From: Streptomyces liliiviolaceus
GTDB taxonomy: Bacteria > Actinomycetota > Actinomycetes > Streptomycetales > Streptomycetaceae
NCBI RefSeq assembly: GCF_018070025.1
Contig: NZ_JAGPYQ010000001.1
Span: 6,324,001-6,388,000, forward strand
Length of the DNA: 64,000 nt
Direction of reading: 5' to 3'
Each line of letters starts with the position of its first letter. The first letter of the stretch is position 1. The notes under the pieces are model-generated. The model saw only the letters and a list, made by a program, of their open reading frames with translations, was not told the DNA's origin and searched no databases. The position numbers were made by a program, and so were the translations under genes. Of this stretch, positions 1 to 8,623 are shown in pieces.

Positions 1-499
1 CGGCGACGATCACGTCGCCGGGACGGATCACCTGGCCGCCGACGACCACCGGCACGTTCACGCTGCCGCCGGTCGCCTTGACCGTGCCCTGCGGGCTGAC
101 CGCGGCGGACCAGGCGGGGAAGCCCATCTCGCGCAGCTCCACGGTGTCCCGGATGCCCGCGTCGATGACCAGGCCGCGTACGCCGCGCCGCTGCAGCGCG
201 GTGGCGAACAGTTCGCCGAACATGCCGTCGGTGGAGGGCGAGGTGGTCGTGACGACCAGGATGTCCCCCTCGCCGCACTGCTCGACGGCCGCGTGGATCA
301 TGAGGTTGTCGCCGGGCCAGGAGAGCACCGTGACCGCGGTGCCCGCGACCCGGGTGTCCTGCTGGATCGGGCGCAGACGGGTGCCGAGCAGGCCGGTGCG
401 GCCCATCGCCTCGTGCACGGTGGCGACCCCGTAGGCGGCGAGCGCCTCGACGTCCTTCGCTTCCGCCTTCGGCGGGTCGGTGACGATCACTCCACTCAT
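1..499 (-). CDS. RraA-family aldolase, 4-carboxy-4-hydroxy-2-oxoadipate aldolase type (3' end cut by window edge)
   Basis: The N-terminal 166 residues are visible; the gene runs off the left edge. The RraA/HMG-aldolase fold is shown by the GMFGELFATALQRRG helix and the DAGIRD metal/substrate motif. In this family such enzymes split 4-carboxy-4-hydroxy-2-oxoadipate into pyruvate and oxaloacetate, the last step of 4,5-cleavage of protocatechuate or gallate. The ATG overlaps the stop of the upstream hydratase gene (ATGA, 496-499), so the two are probably translationally coupled. The neighbour is a GalB-like hydratase, which supports this role over RNase E inhibition. The exact substrate is inferred. 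Confidence 0.82.
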   Translation of the reverse strand, partial: MSGVIVTDPPKAEAKDVEALAAYGVATVHEAMGRTGLLGTRLRPIQQDTRVAGTAVTVLSWPGDNLMIHAAVEQCGEGDILVVTTTSPSTDGMFGELFATALQRRGVRGLVIDAGIRDTVELREMGFPAWSAAVSPQGTVKATGGSVNVPVVVGGQVIRPGDVIVA

Positions 500-1245
500 G
501 CCAGCTCCCCTGTGACCTGCGGGTAGGGCCGCATGTACGCCTCGGCCATGGTCTTGTGGGCCAGACCCAGATTGGGTCCGGCGTTGCGCTTCAACTGGAC
601 ACCTCGGCGGACGGCGAGGTCCGTGTAGTAGTCCCACAGGTGCTGCTGGGCGGCGAGGCACTCCATCGCCTTGCGCTTGGTCTCCCAGACCTCGGAGATG
701 TCGAGGAGCACCTGCGGCTTGAAGCCGCACATCTCGGGCTGGTGGGGCTCGAAGAAGAACACCGGCGGGGCGCCGATGATCTCCCCCTCGGCCGGGTAGC
801 CGATGGCCTGCGCGAGGACGCGCGCGTCCAGGGCCATGCGCGCGGCGGCCGGGTGGTCGCCGTTGTAGGGGTCGTCGAGCGGGTGGGTGAGCACGACGTC
901 GGGCTGGGCCGCGCGGTAGACGGCCACCAGACGGTCGGTCAGTTCCGGGGTGACGGTCAGGGGGTAGTCGCCGGCGTCGAAGAAGACGACCTCGGCGCCG
1001 AGCGCGGCGGCTGCCGCCTCGGCCTCACCGCGGCGGATCCCCTTGATCTCCTCCAGGGACTTGCCCGCGCGCCACGCCTTCGCGGACTCGCCGCGCTCGC
1101 CGTAGGTCAGGCAGGCGATGGTGACCTTCTCACCGCGGGCGGCGGCGAGGGCGATGGCTCCTCCCGCCCGCCACACGAAGTCCCCGGCGTGGGCGGTGAC
1201 GACGAGCGTCGACCGTGGGGTGTTGGGCGCGTTGCCGTGGGTCAT
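496..1245 (-). CDS. galB: 4-oxalomesaconate hydratase (GalB-like, PIG-L deacetylase fold)
   Basis: A 249-residue PIG-L/LmbE-fold protein. The start at 1245 is preceded by AAGGAG nine bases upstream; a longer reading frame to 1296 lacks such a site. The zinc motif AHAGDF near the N terminus resembles the GalB variant (AHAADF) rather than the AHPDD of sugar deacetylases, and THPLDDPYNGDHPAA supplies the second metal-binding segment. GalB hydrates 4-oxalomesaconate to 4-carboxy-4-hydroxy-2-oxoadipate, the substrate of the aldolase whose gene overlaps it downstream. The FCD regulator lies 63 bases upstream on the same strand, so the three probably form one operon that continues beyond the left edge. 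Confidence 0.78.
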   Translation of the reverse strand: MTHGNAPNTPRSTLVVTAHAGDFVWRAGGAIALAAARGEKVTIACLTYGERGESAKAWRAGKSLEEIKGIRRGEAEAAAAALGAEVVFFDAGDYPLTVTPELTDRLVAVYRAAQPDVVLTHPLDDPYNGDHPAAARMALDARVLAQAIGYPAEGEIIGAPPVFFFEPHQPEMCGFKPQVLLDISEVWETKRKAMECLAAQQHLWDYYTDLAVRRGVQLKRNAGPNLGLAHKTMAEAYMRPYPQVTGELA

Positions 1246-1308
1246 ACCTGCAATCTCCTTGCTGGACAGGCCGGTTGACCCACCCCGCGGCGTCATGCAC
1301 GCGTTACG

Positions 1309-1959
1309 TCATTCACGCAGCGCGTCGATCACACCCGCGAGGTGGGAGCGGACGGCCTCTTCGGCCGCCTGCGGGTCCCGGGCCCTGATCGCGTCGATCA
1401 TGGCCAGATGCTCACTCAGGGACTTCTGGGGGCGCCCCGGGCGCAGCGCGAGCTGGAAACGATGGCGCACCAGCTGTGCGTTGAGCCGTTCCAGCAGTCC
1501 CACGGCCACCTGTTGGCCGCTGAACTGCCTGATGTGGGCGTGGAGTTCGTGGTTGAGGTCGGAGTAGGTCACCGGTTCGCCGTCGGCGACGGCTTTGGAC
1601 ATCGCCTCGCCCAGGGCGACCAGTTGGTTGAGTTGGTCGTCGGTGGCCTCGACGGCCGCCTTGCCCGCGCACAGTCCTTCCAGGACCATGCGGCACTCGG
1701 TGATGGCGACCGCCTCCTCCACGGTCACCACGCGGACGCGTGAGCCGCGGTTGCGGATGCGTTCGACCAGGCCTTCCGACTCCAGCTCGATCAGGGCTGC
1801 CCGGACGCTGGCGCGTGTGACCTCGAACTGCTCGGCGAGTTCGTTCTCCACCAGGCGTTGGGCCGGGGCCATGTCGCCTTGCAGGATGGCTTGCCGCAGC
1901 TGCGTGAGGGCGTGCTGCTTGGCTTGCTCTCCGGTGCTCGGACGGGCTTCTTTCGGCAT
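1309..1959 (-). CDS. GntR-family (FCD/FadR-type) transcriptional regulator
   Basis: 216 residues. The N-terminal winged helix (about residues 12-75) carries the GntR signature LVENELAEQFEVTRASVR, followed by an all-helical FCD effector domain (about 80-215) with conserved Asp/His positions that usually bind a metal and a carboxylate. A GGGAGG ribosome site precedes the ATG. A near-perfect 28-bp palindrome lies 43 bases upstream of the start, so autoregulation and control of the following galB-like genes are likely. The effector is probably an aromatic-acid catabolite, inferred from the operon only. Confidence 0.85.
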   Translation of the reverse strand: MPKEARPSTGEQAKQHALTQLRQAILQGDMAPAQRLVENELAEQFEVTRASVRAALIELESEGLVERIRNRGSRVRVVTVEEAVAITECRMVLEGLCAGKAAVEATDDQLNQLVALGEAMSKAVADGEPVTYSDLNHELHAHIRQFSGQQVAVGLLERLNAQLVRHRFQLALRPGRPQKSLSEHLAMIDAIRARDPQAAEEAVRSHLAGVIDALRE

Positions 1960-2002
1960 GTGTGCCCTCCCTGAGTGAGTGCCTGTCGAACCTAAATCTA
2001 GA

Positions 2003-2030
2003 CGAACAAGATTGTCAACAATTTTGTTCG
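2003..2030. promoter_or_regulatory. Operator palindrome for the FCD regulator
   Basis: cGAACAA-gATTGTcaACAATt-TTGTTCg: 24 of 28 positions are symmetric. The core ATTGTnnACAAT is the kind of site bound by FCD-type GntR regulators. It sits in an AT-rich patch directly upstream of the regulator gene, where its promoter must be. Confidence 0.72.
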
Positions 2031-2084
2031 TGATCTAGCCCGACGCCTCCGACACCTCACGGCGGCTTGTCCGTCCCCTGCGCC

Positions 2085-2415
2085 CCGGTGGGGGCTGATC
2101 GCGCAGTTCCCCGCGCCCCCGTCCCGTCAGGGGCGCGAGGAACGGCGCGGCCAACCACAACGCACCCGCACCCCACGACGGCAAGCCATCAAACGGCGCC
2201 CTTCAGGGGCGCGGGGAACGGCGCGAACAACCCCCACCGGCCCGCAGCCAACGACAACCAGTCACCAAACGGCGCCCCTCAGAGGCGCGGGGAACGGCGC
2301 GGCCGACCCCCACCGCCCCGCACCCCACGACGGCCAGTCGCAACGCGGCGGTCAGCAGGGGCGCGGGGAACTGCGCGGCCAACCACAACGCACCCGCACC
2401 CCACGACAGCCAGTT
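2085..2415. repeat. Cluster of five dispersed palindromic repeat copies
   Basis: This stretch between the FCD regulator promoter and apbE has no credible gene. It holds one forward copy (about 2090-2118, core gcgcagttccccgcgccc) and four reverse copies (starting near 2129, 2205, 2282 and 2358, core ggggcgcggggaac). The reverse copies are followed by caccccacgac-type spacers at about 76-bp intervals. The same family recurs at 7.65, 11.2, 30.3, 35.2 and 59.2 kb. Confidence 0.8.
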
Positions 2416-2416
2416 G

Positions 2417-3193
2417 TCACACAGGGAACCCCGGACTCCGCCGAACCCCCCGCCCCGCGTCAACCGCAAACACCTCGCACCCCGAACGCCCCGCAGCCCA
2501 CTCCACCCCGTCCGCCCCCATCGCGAAGCCCGCCGTCGCCACCGCGTCCGCCTCCGTCAGCGTGGACGCCACCACGGTCAGGCTAAGCAGCCCGGTCGCC
2601 GCCAGCCCCGTACGGCCGTCGAAGATGTGGTCCCCCCGCTCGTACCGCCCGGAGGTCGCCACCGCCCCGTCGGCGATCTCCACCACCGCGCACACGCGAT
2701 CGGCCCGCTCCGGATGCCGTATCCCGATCCGCCAGGGACGCCCCGCCGCGACCACGTCACCGCCCGCGTTGAGGCAGAACGTGGTCACCCCCGACGCCCG
2801 TAGCAGCTCCGCCCCGCGCTGGACGGCCCAGCCCTTGACCATGGCGCAGGGATCGAGCCCCCGGCCGGGCAGCCGCACCTGGAACGCGCCACCGCTCTCG
2901 ACCCGGTACCGCTCGCACAGGTCGAGGACCTCGACCAGATCCGGGCTCAGCTCGTCGTCCGACAGCTCGCCCCGGTCCAGCCGGGACACCTCGCTGTCGG
3001 GGAGGAACGGGCTGAACCGCGCGTCGACCTCCCGCAGCCACGCGAACACCCGGTCCGCGGCCTCCCCGCCGGACCCGCGCTCGCCCTCGCCCGCGCCCTC
3101 GATCCGCAACGAGATCGGCAGCCCCATGATCTGCTCGACGCGATGAACCACGCCGGTCACGGAAGCCTCGGCACTCGGTACGACCACCGTCAT
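2417..3193 (-). CDS. apbE: ApbE-family FAD:protein FMN transferase
   Basis: 258 residues, short for the family and without a clear lipoprotein signal. The ApbE landmarks are present in order: the DARFSPFLPDSEVSRLD region, the flavin-binding CAMVKGWAVQRG, the NAGGDV loop, and ADAVATAGFAMG, which holds the magnesium site. ApbE transfers FMN from FAD to a threonine of exported proteins. Its start overlaps by one base the stop of the upstream FMN-binding protein (TGATG), which contains two target motifs. The two are therefore an enzyme-substrate pair in one operon. Confidence 0.92.
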   Translation of the reverse strand: MTVVVPSAEASVTGVVHRVEQIMGLPISLRIEGAGEGERGSGGEAADRVFAWLREVDARFSPFLPDSEVSRLDRGELSDDELSPDLVEVLDLCERYRVESGGAFQVRLPGRGLDPCAMVKGWAVQRGAELLRASGVTTFCLNAGGDVVAAGRPWRIGIRHPERADRVCAVVEIADGAVATSGRYERGDHIFDGRTGLAATGLLSLTVVASTLTEADAVATAGFAMGADGVEWAAGRSGCEVFAVDAGRGVRRSPGFPV

Positions 3194-3900
3194 CAGCCCC
3201 TCGCGTCGAGCGCCGCCTGCAGCGACTCGACGTACCCCTCGCTCGTGATCGTGGCTCCGGACACCGCGTCGATGTCGGCGCTCTGCGCCTCAAGCGTCGA
3301 CGCGATGAGCTTCGGCACGGCCGCCTCGGTCTGCGGATGGTTCGGCTGCTGCAGCATGCGTACCGAGCCGATGGTGTCGCCGTCGAAGGTGACCTCGACC
3401 TGGACGGTGCCCTTCTCGGTGTTCACCGCGGACCCCGCCACCACCTGGGACGCGGCGGCCGACGCGGACGGCGAGGCGGAGGCCGCCGCCGCGGACTTCG
3501 CCTGCGCGTCGATGGCCGCCTGCAGCGACTCCCGGTAACCGTCGCTGGTGATCGTCGCGCCGGACACCGTGTCGACGTCGGCGCTCTGCGCCTCCAACGT
3601 CGACGCGACCAGCTTCGGCACCGCCGCCTCGGTCTGCGGATGGTTCGGCTGCTGGAGCAGCTTCACCGCCGTGATCTTGTCGCCGTCGAAGGTCACCTCG
3701 ACCTGGACGGGACCCTTCTCGGTGTTCACCATGGTGCCCTTGACCACCTGGGACGAGCCGTCCCCGGAGGAGGACGCGGAAGGCGTCGAGGCGGGCACCG
3801 AGGCCTCGGTGGTGGTCGTCGTGCCGTCCGAGGGGGCGTAGCGCCACACCGGGACCAGGCCCGCGACGCTCAGGACCAGGACAGGTATTGCTCGCTTCAC
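3193..3900 (-). CDS. Exported protein with two tandem FMN-binding (flavinylation) domains
   Basis: 235 residues: an N-terminal membrane anchor or signal (about 1-22), a Thr/Ser-rich linker, then two nearly identical FMN_bind domains (about 52-132 and 152-233) joined by an Ala/Ser linker. Each ends in DxVSGATIT, with Thr116 and Thr217 as predicted sites of covalent FMN attachment by ApbE. Each also repeats QQPNHPQTEAAVPKL. Such domains pass electrons outside the membrane in Nqr/Rnf-like and flavin-based systems. The ferric-reductase-like partner is encoded 31 bases upstream and apbE directly downstream. The near identity of the two halves points to recent duplication. Confidence 0.88.
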   Translation of the reverse strand: MKRAIPVLVLSVAGLVPVWRYAPSDGTTTTTEASVPASTPSASSSGDGSSQVVKGTMVNTEKGPVQVEVTFDGDKITAVKLLQQPNHPQTEAAVPKLVASTLEAQSADVDTVSGATITSDGYRESLQAAIDAQAKSAAAASASPSASAAASQVVAGSAVNTEKGTVQVEVTFDGDTIGSVRMLQQPNHPQTEAAVPKLIASTLEAQSADIDAVSGATITSEGYVESLQAALDARG

Positions 3901-3931
3901 GATGTCTCTCTCATCCCGCTCACGACGTCTC

Positions 3932-5281
3932 TCAACCCGCCAGGCTGAAGCGCTCGAAATGGATCTGCGGCTTGGGTACGCCCAGCTCGCGCAGGCTGCC
4001 GAGGACCGCGTTCATCATCGGAGGCGGCCCGCACAGGAAGACGTCCCGGTCGTCGATGTCCGGCACGAGCCGCGTGAGCTCGTGCGGTGCCAGCTTGTCG
4101 GGGCTGACAGGACCGGACACCAGGTGCAGCTCGGCACCCTTGGCGTGGGCGAGTTCGCGCAGTTCCTCGTACAGGACCGCGTCCCGGTCCGAGCCCACCC
4201 GGTAGATGACCACGGCGTGCCCGTGCAGTTCCTCCAGCAGGGCCCGGATCGGGGTGACACCGACGCCGCCGGCGATGAGTACGGCCTCGGGGCGGGTGCG
4301 GTGCATCGCGGTGAAGGCGCCGTACGGGCCCTCCGCGAAGACCCGCGTACCCACCTTGAGGTGCCTGAGGGCGGCGGTGCCGTCGCCGGCCGTCTTGGCG
4401 GTGAGCCGCAGGGAGCGGCCGTCGGGGGCGGCCGACAGGGAGAACGGGTTGGCCTGCCACCAGCGGTCCTTGGTGAGGAACCGCCACAGGAAGAACTGCC
4501 CGGCGCGGGCCGGCAGCCGGTCGAGGTCGCGTCCCGTGATGTAGACGGAGACGACGTCGTCGGACTCGGGCACCACGGCGGAGACCCGCAGCTGGTGGCG
4601 CGTGTTCCGCCACAGCGGCAGGACGACCCGGCCCAGCAGCACCGCGCCGAGGGCGACGCCCCACAGCACGTACCAGTACGTGGTGGCGGCGGACGACGAG
4701 GTGAACGTCGTACCGGCCGCGACCTGGTGCGTGAACGCCAGCACCACCGCGACGTACGTGTACAGGTGGATGAAGTGCCAGGTCTCGTACGCGAGCCTGC
4801 GGCGGGCGAAGCGGGCCGAGACCCCGCCGATCACGAGGATCAGGCCGAGCGCGACGATCGCGCGGAAGACGCCCTCGACGGTCTGCCCGAGGTCGACGAG
4901 CTGGTTCACCGGGTCCATCGAGGACGACTGGGCGTAGCCGAAGGTGATGAACACGGCGTGCCCGAGCAGGGTGAAGAGCAGGCCGAAACCGACCCAGCGG
5001 TGCCAGGAGGTCAGCCGGTCCATGCCGATACGGCGGTCGAACCACGGCAGCCGGGCGACCAGCAGCAGCTGGAAGGCCATCAGGAGCGCGCCGTACAGGC
5101 CGGCGAGTCTGCCCAGCACGATGAGGGCGTTCGAGGCGAACCCGGCCTGGATGAAGAACACGGTCACCACGACCACGTTCAGGGCCAGCACGCCGTACAG
5201 GCCGGCGCGGGCCACCACCTTGGGACGCACCGCCGCGGTCGGCGGCGGAACGGTCGTCTGGACAGTCGTCACGGACGGCAA
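3932..5281 (-). CDS. Ferric-reductase-like membrane oxidoreductase with FAD/NAD(P) domain
   Basis: 449 residues. The N-terminal half has about six membrane helices with paired histidines in SWHRWVGF/LLGHAVF and HFIHLYTY/AFTHQVA, the pattern of bis-heme ferric reductase-like domains. The C-terminal half is an FNR-type module: RAGQFFLWRF and NPFSLSAAP for FAD, GGVGVTPIRALLEEL for NAD(P), and FLCGPPPMM near the end. It should move electrons from cytoplasmic NAD(P)H through heme to the outside, with the twin FMN-binding protein encoded next as likely acceptor. It is the first gene of the three-gene operon and is divergent from the two-component system. Confidence 0.88.
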   Translation of the reverse strand: MPSVTTVQTTVPPPTAAVRPKVVARAGLYGVLALNVVVVTVFFIQAGFASNALIVLGRLAGLYGALLMAFQLLLVARLPWFDRRIGMDRLTSWHRWVGFGLLFTLLGHAVFITFGYAQSSSMDPVNQLVDLGQTVEGVFRAIVALGLILVIGGVSARFARRRLAYETWHFIHLYTYVAVVLAFTHQVAAGTTFTSSSAATTYWYVLWGVALGAVLLGRVVLPLWRNTRHQLRVSAVVPESDDVVSVYITGRDLDRLPARAGQFFLWRFLTKDRWWQANPFSLSAAPDGRSLRLTAKTAGDGTAALRHLKVGTRVFAEGPYGAFTAMHRTRPEAVLIAGGVGVTPIRALLEELHGHAVVIYRVGSDRDAVLYEELRELAHAKGAELHLVSGPVSPDKLAPHELTRLVPDIDDRDVFLCGPPPMMNAVLGSLRELGVPKPQIHFERFSLAG

Positions 5282-5287
5282 CTCCTT

Positions 5288-5350
5288 GATCGGGTCCTCG
5301 GACCCTCGAATCGGGCCCTGGATCCCTCATTCGGGTCCTGGGACTCCGAG
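5288..5350. promoter_or_regulatory. Three direct repeats between the flavin operon and the response regulator
   Basis: The block tcgggtcctcgg is repeated as tcgggccctgg and tcgggtcctggg at 5290, 5311 and 5331, periods of 21 and 20 bp, so on one DNA face. They lie in the divergent promoter region, immediately upstream of the ferric-reductase-like gene. They may be binding sites for the adjacent OmpR-type regulator; this is inference. Confidence 0.45.
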
Positions 5351-5464
5351 CCTGCCTCGCCAACCCTGTCGTTTTCCTGTCGATGAACTTTCAAGTGATT
5401 ATCGATCTGGTTCCGGAGGGTCCTCGCCCATGACGCATCCGGCCACGTGAAGCACTATGGGCAC

Positions 5465-6184
5465 GTGGAAAAAGTACGACTTCTCGTCGTGGACGACGAC
5501 CCGCCCATCGCCGACCTGGTCGCGACGGTCGCCCGCTACGAGGGCTGGGAGGCGGTCACCGCGAACTCCGGCGAGGAGGCGCTGCACCGCGCGGCCGAGT
5601 TCCACCCGGACATCGTGGTGCTCGACCTGATGCTGCCGGGGCTCGACGGGTTCGCCGTCCTGGACCGTCTGCGCCTGTCCGGGACGATGGTGCCCGTCGT
5701 CTTCCTGACCGCCCGGGACGGCGTGGCGGACCGGGTCGCGGGCCTCACCAGGGGCGGTGACGACTACCTCGTCAAACCGTTCGCGGTGGAGGAGCTCATG
5801 GCCCGGCTGCGGACCGTGCTGCGCCGCAGCGCGGGGCCCGCCTTCCAGCGGTCCGTGCTGACGGTCGCGGACCTCACGATGGACGAGGACACCCGCGAGG
5901 TGCGCCGGGGCCGGCGACTGCTGACGCTCACCCCGACCGAGTACGAGGTGCTCCGCTATCTCATGCGCAAGTCGCCGACGGTACTGACCAAGGCCCAGAT
6001 CCTCGACCACGTCTGGGAGTACGGCTTCGGCGGCCGCTCGAACGTGGTGGAGCTGGTCATCAGCCGCCTGCGCCGCAAACTCGACGGCGACACCGAAGCG
6101 AGCGGCGACGACAAGGGCGAGGAGCCGCAACTGATCCACACGGTACGGGGCGTCGGCTACGTCGTCCGGCAGGTCACCGAGTGA
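5465..6184 (+). CDS. OmpR/PhoB-type response regulator
   Basis: About 239 residues from GTG 5465 (VEKVRLLVVDDD); an in-frame GTG at 5447 would add six residues and cannot be excluded. The receiver domain (1-120) has the acidic DDD pocket, phospho-acceptor Asp54 in VVLDLMLPG, and LVKPF. The C-terminal winged helix (about 130-238) has LTPTEYEVLRYLMR and the recognition helix SNVVELVISRLRRKLD. The stop overlaps the kinase start (GTGA, 6181-6184). It is divergent from the flavin electron-transfer operon, a plausible target. Confidence 0.93.
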   Translation: MEKVRLLVVDDDPPIADLVATVARYEGWEAVTANSGEEALHRAAEFHPDIVVLDLMLPGLDGFAVLDRLRLSGTMVPVVFLTARDGVADRVAGLTRGGDDYLVKPFAVEELMARLRTVLRRSAGPAFQRSVLTVADLTMDEDTREVRRGRRLLTLTPTEYEVLRYLMRKSPTVLTKAQILDHVWEYGFGGRSNVVELVISRLRRKLDGDTEASGDDKGEEPQLIHTVRGVGYVVRQVTE

Positions 6185-7620
6185 CCGGCCGGCTCCGCGA
6201 CACCTACCGCAGGCTCCGTCTCGGCACCCGGCTCGCGCTCGGCATGGGCGTGCTGTCGCTGGTCGTCTTCGCCGTGGTCGGCACCGCGCTGTCCACGTAC
6301 ATGCGGGACTATCTGGAGCGCCAGCTCAACGACCAGATGAAGCTCGTCCAGACCACCCAGTCCAAGGACGCCCAGGCGCACGGCACGGTGGAGCGCCGGC
6401 CCTACTACGGCTGGTACACCGCGGTGTACGACGTGTCGGGCGACTCGGCCGTGCTGCGCAAGCCCAGCGACGTGCCGAAGGACACCGTCGAGCTGACCTC
6501 CTTCGCCGAGTCGCTGGCCCGGGCCGGGGCGACGGAGATGTCCCACACCACGCGCATCGAGGACGAGGGCGCCTACCGGCTGCGTGCCTGCAAGATCGGC
6601 CAGGGGGTCGTCCTGGTCACCGCGGCGCCGCTGGAGGACATCGAGGACACCATGGACCAGCTGGTCACGGTCCAGGTCGTCGCGTTCGCCCTCGCGCTGC
6701 TCGGCCTCGTGGTGTTCGGGCGCGCGGTGCTGCGCCGGGGCCTGCAGCCGCTCAGCGACATGGCGCACACCGCGCGCGGCATCACCTCGCACGACTTCAC
6801 CGACTCGGCCCGGCTGCCGGTGCGCGCCGACCGCGGCAACGGCGGCCCGGAGGTCGAGGAGCTGCGCACCGCGTTCAACACCATGCTGGAACACATCGAC
6901 GACTCCCTCGCCGTCCGCACGGAGGCCGAGCAGCGACTGCGCCGCTTCGTCGCGGACGCCTCGCACGAGCTGCGTACACCCCTGATGTCGGTACGCGGTT
7001 ACGCGGACCTCTTCCAGTACGCGGCGGCCAACGAGCCCGGCGAGCGGGACAGGCACCTGGCCAGGCTGCGTGCCGAGGCCGCCCGGATGGGTGTGCTCCT
7101 CGACGATCTGCTGCTGCTCGCCCGCCTGGACGCCGCCGAGGTGGAAGCGCCGCTGCGGCTGGAGGACGCGGACCTCGCGGAGCTGGTGCGGCAGGCCGCG
7201 GACGCCTTCCGGGCCACGCACGCGGGCCATCCGCTGACCGTGGCGACCGGGTCCGGTCCGGTGCGGCTGCGGCTCGACGTCCTGCGTGTCCGGCAGGTCC
7301 TCGACAACCTGCTCACCAACGCCGCCGTGCACACGCCGGCCGGGACCGAGGTCTCCGTGGAGGTGTCCGCCGCGTCCGGGGCGGCCGTCGTGCGGGTCAC
7401 GGACTCCGGTCCCGGCATCCCGGCGGCCGACCAGGAGCATGTCTTCGACCGCTTCTTCCGGATCGACAAGGCCCGCAGCCGGGACCGGGGCGGGAGCGGG
7501 CTGGGGCTCGCCGTGGCCCGCTCCCTGGTACGGGCCCACGGCGGGACCATCGGCGTACGGAGCCGGCCGGGGGCGACGACGTTCACGATCACCATCCCGT
7601 TGGCCCGCGACATCCCCTGA
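6181..7620 (+). CDS. Two-component sensor histidine kinase
   Basis: 479 residues. Membrane helices at about 18-38 and 160-182 flank an extracytoplasmic sensor loop of about 120 residues, followed by a HAMP segment. The HisKA domain has phospho-acceptor His262 in ADASHELRTPL. The HATPase domain has N box LDNLLTNAAVHTPAG, G1 DSGPGIP, F box HVFDRFFRID and G2 GGSGLGLAV. It is coupled to the response regulator by a GTGA overlap. The stimulus is unknown; context suggests envelope redox or flavin/iron status. Confidence 0.93.
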   Translation: MTGRLRDTYRRLRLGTRLALGMGVLSLVVFAVVGTALSTYMRDYLERQLNDQMKLVQTTQSKDAQAHGTVERRPYYGWYTAVYDVSGDSAVLRKPSDVPKDTVELTSFAESLARAGATEMSHTTRIEDEGAYRLRACKIGQGVVLVTAAPLEDIEDTMDQLVTVQVVAFALALLGLVVFGRAVLRRGLQPLSDMAHTARGITSHDFTDSARLPVRADRGNGGPEVEELRTAFNTMLEHIDDSLAVRTEAEQRLRRFVADASHELRTPLMSVRGYADLFQYAAANEPGERDRHLARLRAEAARMGVLLDDLLLLARLDAAEVEAPLRLEDADLAELVRQAADAFRATHAGHPLTVATGSGPVRLRLDVLRVRQVLDNLLTNAAVHTPAGTEVSVEVSAASGAAVVRVTDSGPGIPAADQEHVFDRFFRIDKARSRDRGGSGLGLAVARSLVRAHGGTIGVRSRPGATTFTITIPLARDIP

Positions 7621-7650
7621 CGGGATCCCGCGGGGTGCCTCGTCTTCGGC

Positions 7651-7699
7651 TGCGGGGCCGTGGGGGCTGGTCGCGCAGTTCCCCGCGCCCCTGACGGGG
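7651..7699. repeat. Single copy of the dispersed palindromic repeat
   Basis: It reads gggggctggtcgcgcagt followed by tccccgcgcccctgacgggg, between the converging kinase and LysR genes. At this site it could act as a bidirectional terminator. Confidence 0.7.
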
Positions 7700-7700
7700 C

Positions 7701-8555
7701 TCAGGCCGCCCGGTAGAGGCCTGTGAGTAGTTCCGTCACCGCCGGGGCCGCCGGATGCGGGTCGTCCCGCCACCACGCGAGGCGAACCGCGATCGGCTCC
7801 GCGTCCCGCACCGGCCGGTACACGACCCCCGGCCGCGGGTACTGGTGCGCGGTCGACTCCGCGGTCATCCCCACGTACCGGCCCGTGGAGATCGTGGTCA
7901 GCCAGTCGTCGATGTCGTGGGACTCCCTGGTCCCGGGGCGGGCGTCCGGCGGCCACAGCTCCGTCGTAGTGGTGCCGGTCCGCCGGTCGACGAGCAGCGT
8001 GCGTCCGGCGAGGTCGGCCAGCCGGACCGAACGGCGCCGGGCCAGCGGGTCGTCGGAGGCCATGGCGCACAGCCGCCGCTCCAGGCCGACGATGACCGAG
8101 TCGAAGCGGCGCTCGTCCAACGCCCGCCGTACGACGCTCAGTTCACACGTTCCCTCGGCCAGCCCGGCGGTCGCGGAGTTGGCGCGGACCAGTTCCAGTT
8201 CCGTCGCGGGGTGCGCGGTCGCCCAGGCGCGCTGGAAGGCCAGTGTGTGGCGGCCGAGCGCCGACCAGGCGTAACCGATCCGCAGGGAGGACTGGCCCGA
8301 GGCGGCCTCCCGGACCAGGCCCTCCACCTCGCCGAGCACCCGCCGGGCGTGCGCCACCACGCGCAGTCCCGTCGCCGTCGGCGTCACTTCCCTGGAGGTA
8401 CGCCTCAACAGCCTTACCTCCAGCACCCGTTCGAGCGATGCCAGGGTGCGGGAGACCGCCGCCTGGGAGACGCCGAGGGCGATCGCCGCGTCGGTGAAGC
8501 CGCCCTCGTCGACGATCGCGACGAGACAGCGCAACTGCCGCAGTTCCACATCCAT
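7701..8555 (-). CDS. LysR-family transcriptional regulator
   Basis: 284 residues from the ATG at 8555 (MDVELRQLRCLVAIVDEGG), the typical LysR N terminus. The HTH is ALGVSQAAVSRTLASLERVL, followed by a periplasmic-binding-type effector domain. It is divergently arranged with the DMT exporter gene, with about 68 bases between starts, so control of that transporter is the natural inference. The gap contains a gcat-N7-atgc inverted repeat (8584-8598), a possible LysR box. Confidence 0.9.
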   Translation of the reverse strand: MDVELRQLRCLVAIVDEGGFTDAAIALGVSQAAVSRTLASLERVLEVRLLRRTSREVTPTATGLRVVAHARRVLGEVEGLVREAASGQSSLRIGYAWSALGRHTLAFQRAWATAHPATELELVRANSATAGLAEGTCELSVVRRALDERRFDSVIVGLERRLCAMASDDPLARRRSVRLADLAGRTLLVDRRTGTTTTELWPPDARPGTRESHDIDDWLTTISTGRYVGMTAESTAHQYPRPGVVYRPVRDAEPIAVRLAWWRDDPHPAAPAVTELLTGLYRAA

Positions 8556-8623
8556 GACTCCAGCGTATAGATGGAACCGCTGATGCATTTTGCGTATGCG
8601 TGCGACCGGCGCAGCATCGGGGC

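Noticed and set aside
2067..3146. Long plus-strand open frame covering the repeats and apbE
   Set aside because: It is antisense to a clear ApbE protein and its translation is a Pro/Arg/Thr-rich product of the GC-rich repeats.
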